A stretch of 64,000 bases of DNA from Rhodoblastus acidophilus (GTDB taxonomy: Bacteria > Pseudomonadota > Alphaproteobacteria > Rhizobiales > Beijerinckiaceae): positions 1,116,001 through 1,180,000 of the forward strand of contig NZ_FYDG01000001.1 of NCBI RefSeq assembly GCF_900187365.1. Direction: 5' to 3'. The notes beneath the pieces are model-generated. The model ran no database searches. It saw nothing but the letters and a program-made list of their open reading frames with translations, and was not told where the DNA came from. A program made the position numbers and the translations under genes. How positions within the stretch are numbered: position 1 is the stretch's first letter; every line of letters begins with the position of its first letter. Shown in pieces: positions 18,145 to 27,532 of the stretch.

Positions 18145-20469
18145 ATGAGCGGCGAACAGCCCCATGAGACGGAGCGTCCCCCGCCCGCGAACGGAGGCGC
18201 CACGCCAAACGCCCTGGACCTCACCAGCTGCGATCGGGAGCCGATCCACATTCCCGCTTCCGTGCAGCCGCACGGCGCGCTGCTGGCGCTCGACCCCGAG
18301 ACTTTTCAAATCGTTCAGGCCGGCGGCGACACGCAGGGCATTTTGGGAGGCCCGCCCGGGAGCTTGCTCGGCCAGAAACTGTCCGACGTTTTGCCACAGA
18401 ATCTGACGCAGCGCGTGCGCCTGCTGCTTGCGACCGAAGGCCCGATCGTGCGGCCGCTGCACGCGCTGACGCTGGAGTCGCGCGACGGGCGGATGATCGA
18501 CGCGCTGGCGCACGAAAGCAGCGGACTGGTGGTGCTGGAGCTGGAGCCGGTTCAGGAGAAAAGCCCCGAAGACGCGCTCGGCCTGATGCAGACCATGCTG
18601 CAACGCGTCCAGCAGACGACGACGCCGCAGGCCTTTTGCCAGAGCATGGCGGAGGAGGTGCGCCGCGTCTCCGGCTTCGACCGCGCGATGGTTTATCGCT
18701 TCCTGCCCGATGGCAGCGGCGTGGTCGAGGCCGAGGCGCGCGATCCCGCCGTGGACTCGTTCCTTGGCCTGCATTATCCCGCGTCGGACATTCCCCGGCA
18801 GGCGCGCGCGCTTTACCTCAAGAGCTGGATCCGGCTGATCCCCAACGCCCGCTACACCGCCGCGCCCATTTTGCCGACCGTCAATCCGCGCGACGGCCAG
18901 CCGCTGGACCTCAGCTACAGCCTGATCCGCAGCGTCTCGCCCATTCACCTCGAATATCTGCACAATATGGGCGTGACCGCCTCAATGTCGCTGTCGATCA
19001 TCCTGGGCGGGCGTCTCTGGGGATTGATCGCCTGCCATCATCGCACGCCGCGCTTCCTGACGCACCGGCTGCGCATGGCCTGCGAGCTGTTCGCGCAAAT
19101 GGCCTCCTCGCAACTGGAGACAAGGGTCGCCGCCGAGGATTTCGAAGCGCAGCTGCGCAGCAAGCGCGTGCATGAGGAACTGGTGACGCGGATGAGCCAG
19201 GAGGGCGATCTGGCCGAGGGGCTGATCCGCTGCCGCCCCAACCTGCTCGACTACATCCCGGCCGAGGGCGTGGGCCTGTGGTTCGACGGCCGCTACACCC
19301 AGCTCGGCCAGACGCCGAACGCCCGGCAAGTCGCAGAACTGGTCGCATGGCTCAACAAGAATGTGGCGGAGGGCGTCTATTTCACCGACCGGCTGCCGCA
19401 GGTTTATCCGCCCGCCGCGCAATTCTCCGACGTCGCCAGCGGCATCGTCGCCCTTTCGGTGTCGAAATTTCCGCGCGATTACGTGCTGTGGTTCCGCCCG
19501 GAGGCGGTCCGGACGGTCACCTGGGCCGGCAACCCGGCCAAGCCGGTGGAGCACGGGCCGAACGGCGCCCGCCTCACGCCCAGGAAAAGTTTCGACGAAT
19601 GGCGCGAGTCGGTGCGGCATCACTCGCCGCCTTGGCGCAATGTGGACGTCGAGGCGGCCCAGACGCTGCGCGTGTCCCTGCTGGAAGTGATACTCAAGCG
19701 CATCGATCAGGTCGCGCGCGAGCGGGAGGAGGCGCGGGCGCGGCAGGAGGCGCTGGCGATCGAGCTGGACCGCCGGCTGGAGGAATTGAAACAGGAAAGC
19801 CAGCGCCGCGCCGTGGCCGAGACCGAGCTGTCGCTGGTTCTGCGCTCGACGGTGGAGGATCAGGAAGCCGAGCGGCTGCGGATCGCGCGGGAGCTGCACG
19901 ACAGCCTCGGCCAGACCCTGACGCTGCTGCAACTCGGCCTCGACGAACTCGGCCCCGCCCTGCCCGCGGGCGAAAAGAACCGCCTGACGGCGCTGCGGCA
20001 GTTGGCCCAGGGCGTCGGCTCCGAGGTCAACCGGCTGGCCTGGGAGATCCGGCCCACGGCGCTCGACGATCTCGGCTTGCAGACCGCGATCCAGCATTTC
20101 GTCGAAACCTGGAGCGAGCGGCTGAACCTGCAGTTCGATCTGCGTCTTGCGCTCAATGACCGGCGGCTCGCCCCGGCGGTGGAGACCGCGCTTTACCGCG
20201 TGCTGCAGGAGGCGATCACCAATATCGCGCGGCACGCCGGCGCGACGCGGGTCGGCGTGCTGCTGGAGGCGCGCGACGACGAGGTCCGCATGATCATCGA
20301 GGACAACGGCCGGGGCTTCGCCCCTGACGATCCCGTGCGGGCGGGCACGCCGGCGGCGCGGCTCGGCCTGCTCGGCATGCGCGAGCGCCTGTCGCTGATC
20401 TCGGGGTCGCTGGAGATCGAATCCGCGCCGGGGCGCGGCTGCACGCTGTTCGTGAAGGCGCCGCTATGA
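18145..20469 (+). CDS. bphP: Bacteriophytochrome histidine kinase
   Basis: A 774-residue red/far-red photoreceptor kinase. An N-terminal PAS domain has Cys29 (in LTSCDREPIHIPASVQPHG), the biliverdin attachment site. The GAF domain (about 145-325) has the PASDIP motif at 212-217 and SPIHLEYLHNMGV with the pocket His near 268. A PHY domain follows, whose tongue motif PRKSFDEW is near 479-486. A coiled coil leads to a HisKA_3-type dimer domain with phospho-acceptor His585 in RELHDSLGQT, then an ATPase domain (NIARHAGATR, DNGRGF). This output is NarL-family, unlike the usual phytochrome kinases. The stop overlaps the next gene's start by 4 bases. ATG 18145 is preferred to GTG 18136. Confidence 0.95.
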   Translation: MSGEQPHETERPPPANGGATPNALDLTSCDREPIHIPASVQPHGALLALDPETFQIVQAGGDTQGILGGPPGSLLGQKLSDVLPQNLTQRVRLLLATEGPIVRPLHALTLESRDGRMIDALAHESSGLVVLELEPVQEKSPEDALGLMQTMLQRVQQTTTPQAFCQSMAEEVRRVSGFDRAMVYRFLPDGSGVVEAEARDPAVDSFLGLHYPASDIPRQARALYLKSWIRLIPNARYTAAPILPTVNPRDGQPLDLSYSLIRSVSPIHLEYLHNMGVTASMSLSIILGGRLWGLIACHHRTPRFLTHRLRMACELFAQMASSQLETRVAAEDFEAQLRSKRVHEELVTRMSQEGDLAEGLIRCRPNLLDYIPAEGVGLWFDGRYTQLGQTPNARQVAELVAWLNKNVAEGVYFTDRLPQVYPPAAQFSDVASGIVALSVSKFPRDYVLWFRPEAVRTVTWAGNPAKPVEHGPNGARLTPRKSFDEWRESVRHHSPPWRNVDVEAAQTLRVSLLEVILKRIDQVAREREEARARQEALAIELDRRLEELKQESQRRAVAETELSLVLRSTVEDQEAERLRIARELHDSLGQTLTLLQLGLDELGPALPAGEKNRLTALRQLAQGVGSEVNRLAWEIRPTALDDLGLQTAIQHFVETWSERLNLQFDLRLALNDRRLAPAVETALYRVLQEAITNIARHAGATRVGVLLEARDDEVRMIIEDNGRGFAPDDPVRAGTPAARLGLLGMRERLSLISGSLEIESAPGRGCTLFVKAPL

Positions 20470-21131
20470 CCGAAGTTCCCGAACCAAAACTGCGCGTTTT
20501 TCTGGCCGACGACCATCCCCTGGTGCTCGACGGCATCAGGTCGCTGCTGAAGGACGACCCCGGCCTGGAAATCGTCGGCGAGGCGCGCGACGGACGCGCC
20601 GCGCTGCGCATGACGATCGAACTCAAGCCCGACGTGATCGTGCTGGACCTTTCAATGCCCGGCATGAACGGGGTGGACGTCACCCGGCGGCTGCGGTGCG
20701 AATGCCCGGCCTGCAAGGTCATCATCCTGACCGTGCATGAGGACCGGTCCTATTTCCGCAAGCTGATTGAGGTGGGGGCGGTCGGCTATGTGCTCAAGCG
20801 TTCGGTGTCGGACGATCTGCGCCGCGCCATTCATTCGGTCGCCGAAGGCGGCATCTATCTCGATCCGGCGATCGCCGGCAAAGCCATCGACGGACTCGTG
20901 AACCGGCCCGGGGAGGCCGCCGATCCCGGCGTCGACTTGAGCGAACGCGAGATCGAAGTGCTGCGGCTGGCCGCCCTGGGCTACAGCAACAAGGAACTGG
21001 CGACCCGGCTGACTCTCAGCGTGAAAAGCGTCGAAACCTACAAGGCGCGCGGCATGGACAAGCTGGGTTTTCACAGCCGCGTCCAGCTGGTGGGCTACGC
21101 CGTCGCCGAAGGCTGGCTAAAGGATGTGTGA
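20466..21131 (+). CDS. NarL/LuxR-type response regulator
   Basis: A 221-residue two-component regulator. The receiver domain (residues 9-125) has the acidic pair in ADDHP (14-15) and phospho-acceptor Asp61 in IVLDLSMPGMNG. A C-terminal LuxR-type helix-turn-helix (about 153-215) reads LSEREIEVLRLAALGYSNKE and SVKSVETYKARGMDKLG. The ATGA overlap with bphP makes it the obvious partner of that HisKA_3 kinase. Its targets are unknown; pucBA, which begins 2.9 kb upstream and diverges from bphP, is a natural candidate. Confidence 0.93.
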   Translation: MTEVPEPKLRVFLADDHPLVLDGIRSLLKDDPGLEIVGEARDGRAALRMTIELKPDVIVLDLSMPGMNGVDVTRRLRCECPACKVIILTVHEDRSYFRKLIEVGAVGYVLKRSVSDDLRRAIHSVAEGGIYLDPAIAGKAIDGLVNRPGEAADPGVDLSEREIEVLRLAALGYSNKELATRLTLSVKSVETYKARGMDKLGFHSRVQLVGYAVAEGWLKDV

Positions 21132-21184
21132 CTCGGCCGCGCGCCGCACTGGAATGGCGCGGCTCTTGCTCCCATCTTGGCGCC

Positions 21185-22348
21185 ATGACCGAATTTCGCC
21201 TGCGCATCGCGCAAAACCTCGCCGAAGTCGCCCCGGACGCCTGGGACGCCTGCGCCAATCCCCCCGGCCTTCAAGGCGATGAGCGGTTCAACCCCTTCAT
21301 CAGCCACGCATTTCTCCACGCTCTGGAGACGAGCGGCAGCGTCGGCGGGCGCACCGGCTGGAGCCCCGTCCATGTGCTGGTCGAGAGCGAAGGCCGTCTG
21401 GCCGCCTGCGCGCCGGCCTATCTGAAAAGCCATTCGCAGGGCGAATATGTGTTCGACCACGGCCTCGCCGACGCCTATGCCCGGGCGGGCGGGCGCTATT
21501 ACCCCAAACTTCTGTGCGCCGCGCCGTTCACGCCGGTGAACGGGCGCCGGCTGCTGGTCGCCGCCGACGCGCCGGAGGGCGCGCGCGCGGTCCTGCTCGG
21601 CGGCCTGCGCCAACTCGCCGACAAGCTCGGCGCCTCCTCGCTGCATGTCAATTTCGCCGACGCCCCCGACATGGATTTTCTGCGCGAGTCCGGGTTGATC
21701 GCGCGAAAAGGCCAGCAGTTCCATTTCTTCAATCGCGGCTACGCCTCGTTCGACGATTTTTTGAACGCGCTGGCCTCGCGCAAGCGCAAGGCGATCCGCA
21801 AAGAGCGCGAGCAGGCTTTGTCGGCGGGAATTTCGGTGGAATGGGTCACCGGCGCCGATCTGACCGAGGCGCATTGGGACGCGTTTTTCGCCTTCTACAT
21901 GGACACCGGCGACCGCAAATGGGGCCGGCCCTATCTCACCCGCGCCTTTTTCTCGGCGCTGAGCGAAAAGCTCGCCGACCGCGTCCTGCTGGTGATGGCC
22001 CGGCGCGAGGGGCGGCTGATCGCCGGGGCGCTCAACCTGATCGGCGACGATGCGCTCTACGGCCGCAACTGGGGCTGCCTTGAGGACCACCCCTGCCTGC
22101 ATTTTGAGCTGTGCTACTATCAGGCGGTGGATTTCGCCCTGGCGCGGGGGCTGAAGCGGGTGGAGGCCGGCGCGCAGGGCGAGCACAAGCTGGCGCGCGG
22201 CTATGAGCCGGTGGCGACCTTTTCCGCCCACGAATTCAGCGACCCCCGCCTCGCCGCCGCGGCGGTGGATTTTTTCGCGCGCGAGGCCGAGGCGGTGGAC
22301 GAGGTCATCGCCGAATATGCCGGCCATACCCCGTTCCGAAAAGAGTGA
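21185..22348 (+). CDS. FemAB/GNAT-like acyltransferase (COG3146 type)
   Basis: A 387-residue protein resembling the 'peptidogalycan biosynthesis' GNAT-fold family (DUF482/COG3146). Typical stretches are NPFISHAFLHALE (near 32), GRYYPKLLCAAPFTPVNG (near 102), SRKRKAIRKER (near 198) and the C-terminal RNWGCLEDHPCLHFELCYYQ. HKLARGYEPV also matches. Biochemical function is not established for the family. The ATG at 21185 is chosen; an in-frame codon at 21128 would overlap the regulator gene and add 19 unlikely residues. It follows the regulator by 53 bases. Confidence 0.85.
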   Translation: MTEFRLRIAQNLAEVAPDAWDACANPPGLQGDERFNPFISHAFLHALETSGSVGGRTGWSPVHVLVESEGRLAACAPAYLKSHSQGEYVFDHGLADAYARAGGRYYPKLLCAAPFTPVNGRRLLVAADAPEGARAVLLGGLRQLADKLGASSLHVNFADAPDMDFLRESGLIARKGQQFHFFNRGYASFDDFLNALASRKRKAIRKEREQALSAGISVEWVTGADLTEAHWDAFFAFYMDTGDRKWGRPYLTRAFFSALSEKLADRVLLVMARREGRLIAGALNLIGDDALYGRNWGCLEDHPCLHFELCYYQAVDFALARGLKRVEAGAQGEHKLARGYEPVATFSAHEFSDPRLAAAAVDFFAREAEAVDEVIAEYAGHTPFRKE

Positions 22349-22448
22349 GCCGAGGTCTGCGGCGCTTTTGCGATTGACCCCGCCGGAGCTTTTTGGTCAG
22401 TCTCCTGACGCTGTCTCCGCATCGCAACGGAGGTGAAAGGACTTTTCC

Positions 22449-22874
22449 ATGGCCGTCGCTTACGATCCCGACAATATTTTCGCCAAGATCCTGCGTGGCG
22501 ACATTCCTTGCGTCAAAGTGTTCGAGGACGAGAAGGCCCTCGCCTTCATGGACGTGATGCCCCGCGCCGACGGACACGTGCTGGTGATTTCAAAAACCCC
22601 CGGACGAAACATTTTCGACCTGCCGGCGGAGGCGCTGTCGGACCTGATCCTGCGCGTACAGAAAGCGGCGCGGGCGGTGGTCAAGGGCATGGGGGCGGAC
22701 GGCGTCACGCTGCACCAGTTCAACGAACCGGCCGGCGGCCAGAGCGTGTTCCACATGCACTTTCATGTGATTCCGCGCTGGGAAGGCGTCGCGCTGCGCC
22801 CCCACGGCGGCGCCATGGCCGAACCGGCCCTGCTGGAAAGCCACGCCGCGAAAATCCGCGCAGCGCTGGACTGA
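22449..22874 (+). CDS. HIT family protein
   Basis: A 141-residue histidine-triad nucleotide-binding protein. The triad is in FHMHFHVIPRW (H-x-H-x-H) near residues 97-107. IFAKILRGDIPC at 10-21 and AFMDVMPRADGHVLVI at 32-47 are typical of the Hint branch, which hydrolyses nucleoside phosphoramidates and related compounds. The AAGGAC ribosome site lies about 7 bases before the ATG. It is a single gene. Confidence 0.93.
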   Translation: MAVAYDPDNIFAKILRGDIPCVKVFEDEKALAFMDVMPRADGHVLVISKTPGRNIFDLPAEALSDLILRVQKAARAVVKGMGADGVTLHQFNEPAGGQSVFHMHFHVIPRWEGVALRPHGGAMAEPALLESHAAKIRAALD

Positions 22875-22922
22875 ACCCGCGCCTCCGAAAGATTGGGCCG
22901 CCGCCCCGCCCGCTGGCGGCGG

Positions 22923-23579
22923 TCAGCGAAAGGCGCGTTGGGCCGCTTCCGCCGCCGCCGCATTCGCGACCAGGGCGCCGGCGAAGCCGCCGCGCCGCGC
23001 CTCCGAAAGCGTCTCCAGCACGGCGCTGGCGTCGAGCAGCGCCGGGGTTCCCCCGGCGGCGGCGGCGAATATCAGTTGCGCCCGGGCGTAAGAGAGAACG
23101 TCGGAGTCTTCGTCCACGCCCAGCGCGCCCGCCAGCGCGGCGGGGTCCCAGATCAGGCCGACCAGCCGCCGCGAAGGGCGCGCCATCGCGCCCAAGGCGA
23201 AAATCGCCTCCGGCAGATCGGCGGCCGCGGCGAGAATGCGGGTCGAGCCGTCCTCCAGGCCATTCTCCGCCTCGCGCACCGCCAGCTTGGCGCCGAGATG
23301 CTGCACGTCGCGCCCGCCGCAGGCCTGGGGCAGAATGATGCCGTAAGGCGCCTGCGCCATCACCGTGTCGAGATCGGAATCGGCGAGGCCCGACGTCAGC
23401 GCGTGGATGCGCGCCAGCGCGCGCCGGCCGCCATCGCGCAGCGTTTTCAGCATCGAAGCCGCCTCGGAGGCCCCGCCCTCGCTGACGTCGATGGCGACGG
23501 CCTCGGCCACGCTGGCGAGCGCCGCCTCGAACCGGGCGCCGTCTCCGGCTGGAACGAGAAAAATCGATCGCATCCTCAC
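22923..23579 (-). CDS. HpcH/HpaI aldolase/citrate lyase-like protein (CitE type)
   Basis: A 218-residue TIM-barrel protein of the CitE-like group. It begins MRMRSIFLVPAGD, the usual first strand. DLDTVMAQAPYGIILPQACGG (near 67-87) corresponds to the family's 'vDgivlPK' region, and GLIWDPAALAGALG matches the Mg/CoA-loop region. Family members are about 270-300 residues, so this is a shortened form; the C-terminal lid seems to be missing. In the alignment position of the usual Lys, Gln (PQA) is present, so catalysis is uncertain. It is convergent with the HIT gene. Confidence 0.7.
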   Translation of the reverse strand: MRMRSIFLVPAGDGARFEAALASVAEAVAIDVSEGGASEAASMLKTLRDGGRRALARIHALTSGLADSDLDTVMAQAPYGIILPQACGGRDVQHLGAKLAVREAENGLEDGSTRILAAAADLPEAIFALGAMARPSRRLVGLIWDPAALAGALGVDEDSDVLSYARAQLIFAAAAGGTPALLDASAVLETLSEARRGGFAGALVANAAAAEAAQRAFR

Positions 23580-23681
23580 CTCCCTGCGGGCGCCGGCTCC
23601 GACGAGGTCCCGGCTGTGTTTATGCTTGGGGGCCTTTCGCCCAAATCCGGCAAAGCCTTTTTTTTAAGCGGGTTTGCTTCG

Positions 23682-23697
23682 TTAAGCCAGTGTTTAC
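23682..23697. promoter_or_regulatory. CtrA-like box upstream of DUF2336 gene
   Basis: TTAA-N7-TTTAC, one base from the CtrA consensus TTAA-N7-TTAAC, lies 64 bases before the DUF2336 start and between divergent genes. It is a weak motif match in an AT-richer patch, offered as a candidate only. Confidence 0.25.
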
Positions 23698-23760
23698 CTT
23701 GATTTCAGATGATTACTTAACCAAACGGCGCCCCGCCGGTCGAGTTAGTCAGGTTCGCGC

Positions 23761-25044
23761 ATGATCGTCCGCAAATTCATCCAGTGGTCGCTAGGGGCCT
23801 CGGCGGCCGCGCGCGCCGACGGCGCCGCGGCGCTGGCCCGCGCCTATCTTTACAGCGAAATGACCCCGACCGACCGTCGGGAGGCCGAAAGCGCGTTTTA
23901 CGCCCTGCTCGACGACGCGTCGCCGCTGCCGCGCCGCGCGCTGGCCGAGGCCTTCGCCGGATCGCCCGACGCGCCGGCGGCGGTGATCCAGGGACTCGCC
24001 CGCGACAATTCCGATATTTCGACCCGGGTGCTGGCGCGCTCGCCCCTGCTGTCCGACGCCGATCTGATCGATTGCGCCGCGGTCGGCGACAGCGCCGCCC
24101 AGGCGGCCATCGCGCTGCGCCCGGAGCTGGCGCCGGCCGTCTGCGGCTCGCTGGCGGAAATCGCCGGGCGCGAGGCGGCGATCGCGCTGGCGGTGAATGA
24201 AACCGCGCATGTTCCCGATTTCGCCCTGCGCCGCATGGTCGAACGGTTCGGCGACGACGGCGAGGTGCGCGAAGCGCTGATCGGGCGGGCCTGGCTGCCC
24301 GCCGCCGCCCGCGCCGCGCTGGCCGACGCCGCCGCGCGGGCGCTGACCGCCTTCGTGGTGTCGCGGCAATGGGTCAGCTCCGCGCGCGGCGAACGGATGG
24401 CGCAGGAGGGCCGCGACCGCGCCACCATGATCATCGCCGCCGGCTGCGCCGGCTATTCCGAGGAAACCGCCGCGCTCGCCGCCTATCTGCGCGCCGCCGG
24501 GCAGCTCACCCCCGCCGTGACGCTGCGCGGCCTGATGTGCGGCCAGAGCGGGCTGTTCGAGGCGACGCTGGCGGAATTGTCCGGGCTGAGCGCCCGCCGC
24601 GTCGCCGGTCTGGCGCGCGAACCCTGGTCGGACGCCTTCGCCGCCGTCTATCTGAAGGCCGGCTTCCCCGCCGGCCTGCTGGTCGCCTTCCGCTCCGCGC
24701 TGGCGGCGGGGGCGCGAATCCGCGCCGACGACGACGCCGAGGAGGGCGCGCTGCGCCTGCCGCTGATCCAGGCCGTGCTGGCCGATTGCGCCAAAGCCAT
24801 GGCGCGCGGCGAGGCGGCCGGGCTGAACAATGTGATCTCGCTGTTGCGCCGCTTCGAGCTTGACGCCGCCCGCGACAAGGGCCGGCGCGACGTCGCCCGC
24901 ATCCAGGCCAAGCCCGAGGCGGATTCGTCGACCGTGACCTTCGGCCTGCCGGCCACGCTGACGCTGCGCCCGGACAGCCAGGACGACGAAGGCGGCGTGA
25001 TGGTCGATCTGGAGGCGCTGGAGCGCGAGCTGATCGCCGCCTGA
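23761..25044 (+). CDS. DUF2336 domain-containing protein
   Basis: A 427-residue protein dominated by Ala-rich helices, matching the DUF2336 family of alphaproteobacteria, whose function is not established. Repeat-like helical pairs run through residues 50-330, resembling HEAT-type repeats (LARDNSDISTRVLARSPLLS near 80-100 is characteristic). The C-terminal 40 residues are charged. It starts at 23761, with a CtrA-like box upstream. A second family member lies at 55019-56152, so this genome carries at least two. Confidence 0.82.
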   Translation: MIVRKFIQWSLGASAAARADGAAALARAYLYSEMTPTDRREAESAFYALLDDASPLPRRALAEAFAGSPDAPAAVIQGLARDNSDISTRVLARSPLLSDADLIDCAAVGDSAAQAAIALRPELAPAVCGSLAEIAGREAAIALAVNETAHVPDFALRRMVERFGDDGEVREALIGRAWLPAAARAALADAAARALTAFVVSRQWVSSARGERMAQEGRDRATMIIAAGCAGYSEETAALAAYLRAAGQLTPAVTLRGLMCGQSGLFEATLAELSGLSARRVAGLAREPWSDAFAAVYLKAGFPAGLLVAFRSALAAGARIRADDDAEEGALRLPLIQAVLADCAKAMARGEAAGLNNVISLLRRFELDAARDKGRRDVARIQAKPEADSSTVTFGLPATLTLRPDSQDDEGGVMVDLEALERELIAA

Positions 25045-25066
25045 GGCGAGGCGCCTGCGGCGCGCT

Positions 25067-25645
25067 TCAGCGCGCCATCAGCCCGGACGCATGCAGCCAG
25101 TAAAGCAGCGTGAGCGTCTTGGCGTCGCGGATCTCGCCCTTGCCGGCTTGCGCCAGCGTTTCGGAAAAATCCGCTTCGATCACCTCGATGTCCTCGCCTT
25201 CCTCCTCCAGCCCGCCGCCGGCTGCGACCCGCTGCGCCGGGGCGTAGGGCGCGACGAAGAAATGCAGCTTTTCCGTGGTGGCCGCCGGGCTGACGAAGGC
25301 CTCGAACAACAGCCGGGCGTCGCCGATTTCCAGCCCCATCTCCTCCATCGCCTCGCGGCGCATGCAGGCCTCGGGATCCTCGCCGGGATCGAGCGTGCCG
25401 GCGCAGGCCTCCAGCAGGCTCAGCGAGTGGTCGTTCATATGCGCGCCCAGCCGGAATTGCCGGATCAGCAACACCTTGTTGCGTTCGCCATCGTAGGGCA
25501 GCACCGTCACCGCGTCGGGACGGCGGAACAGGCTGCGCTTGTGCGCCTCCCATCCTTCGCCGCGCTGCAATTGATAGGTGACGCTCGAATAGGAATATTT
25601 GTCGGAAACCAGAACTTTTTCTTCAAGATCGCGCAGTTTCGTCAT
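25067..25645 (-). CDS. Nudix hydrolase (NudK/ADP-ribose pyrophosphatase-like)
   Basis: A 192-residue Nudix enzyme. The Nudix box begins at GTLDPGEDPEACMRREAMEE (near residues 91-110) and continues MGLEIGD, with all catalytic acids present. SDKYSYSSVTYQLQRG near 13-28 and VTVLPYD resemble the GDP-mannose/ADP-sugar pyrophosphatase branch. The preferred start, ATG 25645, lies 2 bases after the NAD kinase stop, so the two genes are co-transcribed. The stop overlaps a GGCGCGC/GCGCGCC hairpin (25059-25076) shared with the convergent DUF2336 gene. Confidence 0.9.
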   Translation of the reverse strand: MTKLRDLEEKVLVSDKYSYSSVTYQLQRGEGWEAHKRSLFRRPDAVTVLPYDGERNKVLLIRQFRLGAHMNDHSLSLLEACAGTLDPGEDPEACMRREAMEEMGLEIGDARLLFEAFVSPAATTEKLHFFVAPYAPAQRVAAGGGLEEEGEDIEVIEADFSETLAQAGKGEIRDAKTLTLLYWLHASGLMAR

Positions 25646-25647
25646 GA

Positions 25648-26439
25648 TCAATGCCTGAATTGTTCGCGCAGAATGCGTTCTTCCATGGAATGGCCGGGAT
25701 CGTGCAGCAGTTCCAGCCCGGTCGTGTCGTCCAGCGCCGCCACCACCCGCGCGATGTCGCGGAATTCGGTGTGGTCGGCCACCGCCGCCACCGGCCGCTT
25801 TTCCGTCTCCAGCACCTCGATCACCACTTCGGCCTTGCTGGACAGCAGCGCGCCGCGCCAATGACGGGGACGGAAGGCGGAAATCGGGGTCAACGCCATC
25901 AGCGGGGCCTCGATCGGCAGGATCGGCCCGCCGGCTGACAGGTTGTAGGCGGTGGAGCCCGCCGGCGTCGCCAGCAGCACGCCATCGGCGGTCAGTTCCG
26001 CCAGCCGGATCTGGCCATCGACGAAAATGCGCAGTTTGGCGGCTTGCGCGGACTGGCGCAGCAGCGACACTTCGTTGACCGCCCGCGCCTCGCGGATTTC
26101 GCCGCGCGTGGTCTCCGTCGCCATTTTCAGCGGATTGATGATGGTGCTCTGGGCCTGGGCGAGACGCTTGCGCAGGCCGGTCTCGCGGAACTCGTTCATC
26201 AGGAAGCCGACGGAGCCGCGGTTCATGCCGTAGATGGGGATGCCGCGCCCCATGAAGCGATGCAGCGTCTGCAGCATCAGGCCGTCGCCGCCCAGGGCCA
26301 CGGCGACGTCGGCCTCGTCGGAATGGACGTCGCCATAGCGGCCGACCAGCCGGGCGCGGGCCTCGTCGGCCGCGGGCGTGCCGGAGGACAGGAAGTGGAT
26401 TCGCTCGAGCCGGCGCGCGCCGTTATGAGCCTCGGCCAT
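25648..26439 (-). CDS. nadK: NAD kinase
   Basis: A 263-residue NAD kinase that makes NADP from NAD with ATP or polyphosphate. The ATP-binding GGDGLML is near residues 49-55. [13 protein letters not shown] near 72-84 and the NAD-contacting VNEVSLLRQ follow. The Gly-rich [21 protein letters not shown] is diagnostic. Its length fits the alphaproteobacterial short form. A GTG at 26451 could add four residues. The Nudix gene follows directly, linking two nucleotide-metabolism enzymes. Confidence 0.95.
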   Translation of the reverse strand: MAEAHNGARRLERIHFLSSGTPAADEARARLVGRYGDVHSDEADVAVALGGDGLMLQTLHRFMGRGIPIYGMNRGSVGFLMNEFRETGLRKRLAQAQSTIINPLKMATETTRGEIREARAVNEVSLLRQSAQAAKLRIFVDGQIRLAELTADGVLLATPAGSTAYNLSAGGPILPIEAPLMALTPISAFRPRHWRGALLSSKAEVVIEVLETEKRPVAAVADHTEFRDIARVVAALDDTTGLELLHDPGHSMEERILREQFRH

Positions 26440-26639
26440 GGCGACAGGCACCCCTTTTGCTTCGGGTCGTTCGTCCGGGGGCGAAACGATCCACGCGACA
26501 AATCGACGCGCGATGCCGGAGAGCCTTAAAGCCGGAAACCGCGAAGGGCAAGCAATACGGCGGCAAAACCGCCCCCAGAACGACGAAACAAGCGTCTGGG
26601 AGAATTCAATTTGGGTGACGACGAAATGAATGTTTGTCG

Positions 26640-26653
26640 TTGACGAGGATCAA
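26640..26653. promoter_or_regulatory. FNR/FixK box upstream of the fnr-like gene
   Basis: TTGACGAGGATCAA matches the FNR/FixK consensus TTGAT-N4-ATCAA with one mismatch. It ends 89 bases before the proposed start of the FNR-type regulator, so autoregulation is likely. Confidence 0.55.
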
Positions 26654-26742
26654 AAACTTGTGCGCCCCGTTTTCGATGCTAGACTTGTCCCCTGCGGTAG
26701 GAGCCGAAACGGCGCCGTGGCGGTCAGTTGGGGGAGCGCGAC

Positions 26743-27528
26743 TTGGAGAGTCTGGTCGAAAAGGCCCTTGTGGAAACGGTGTTTGGGCGTCTGGAAACCA
26801 ATACACGCATCATCCCCTGCAACACGCACAAGCCGCCGCCGAGTCCTGGACTCGACTGCTGCGACTGCGAAATCAAGGACCAGAGCGTGTGCTGCGCGCT
26901 GGACCCCGAAGGGCTTGAAGCGCTCGAACGCATCGGCCGTACTCAGGGTTACCCAGCCAAGAGCACGATTTTCGAACAGGGGCGCGAGGCGGGATTCGTC
27001 TATAATCTCACCTCGGGGGCGCTGCGCCTGTCGAAACTGTTGCCGGACGGGCGGCGGCAGGTGGTCGGATTCGCCATGCCCGGGGACTTCCTCGGTCTCG
27101 ATTTCGAGCCGACGCACGGCTATACGGCCGACGCGCTGACCCCGGCCAAGCTGTGCCAGTTCTCGCGGGTGGGCTTCAGCGACATGATCGACGGCAAGCC
27201 GCGCCTGCTGCGGCGGCTGATGGCCATGGCCTCGCATGAGCTGGGGCTGGCGCAGGAGCAGATGGTGGTGCTCGGCCGCCGCACGGCGGAAGAGAAGATC
27301 GCCGCCTTTCTGGTCGGCATGCGCAAGCGTTATGCGCGCATCAACGGTCCCTCGGTGCATGTGCCGTTGCCGATGACGCGGCTCGACATCGGCGATTATC
27401 TCGGCCTCACCGTCGAAACCGTGAGCCGGATGATGACCCGCATGGCGCGGGAAAAGACCATCGTCATCGTGCCGGACGGCGTGCGCCTGCTCGACCTGCC
27501 GCGTCTGGAGCGGCTCGCGGAAGTCTGA
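26743..27528 (+). CDS. FNR-type oxygen-sensing regulator (FnrL/AadR-like)
   Basis: A 261-residue Crp/Fnr regulator. From the TTG at 26743, preferred because GGGGGAG lies 6 bases upstream, cysteines are at 39, 42 and 50 (C-x2-C-x7-C, in CCDCEIKDQSVCC). A fourth Cys in PAKLCQF completes the set of ligands for an oxygen-labile 4Fe-4S cluster. The cyclic-nucleotide-type beta barrel spans about 60-150. The helix-turn-helix has ETVSR, the FNR-type recognition triad Glu/Ser/Arg. Homologues activate anaerobic, microaerobic and photosynthesis genes in purple bacteria. An FNR box lies upstream. TTG 26728 is an alternative start. Confidence 0.92.
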   Translation: MESLVEKALVETVFGRLETNTRIIPCNTHKPPPSPGLDCCDCEIKDQSVCCALDPEGLEALERIGRTQGYPAKSTIFEQGREAGFVYNLTSGALRLSKLLPDGRRQVVGFAMPGDFLGLDFEPTHGYTADALTPAKLCQFSRVGFSDMIDGKPRLLRRLMAMASHELGLAQEQMVVLGRRTAEEKIAAFLVGMRKRYARINGPSVHVPLPMTRLDIGDYLGLTVETVSRMMTRMAREKTIVIVPDGVRLLDLPRLERLAEV

Positions 27529-27532
27529 GGCC

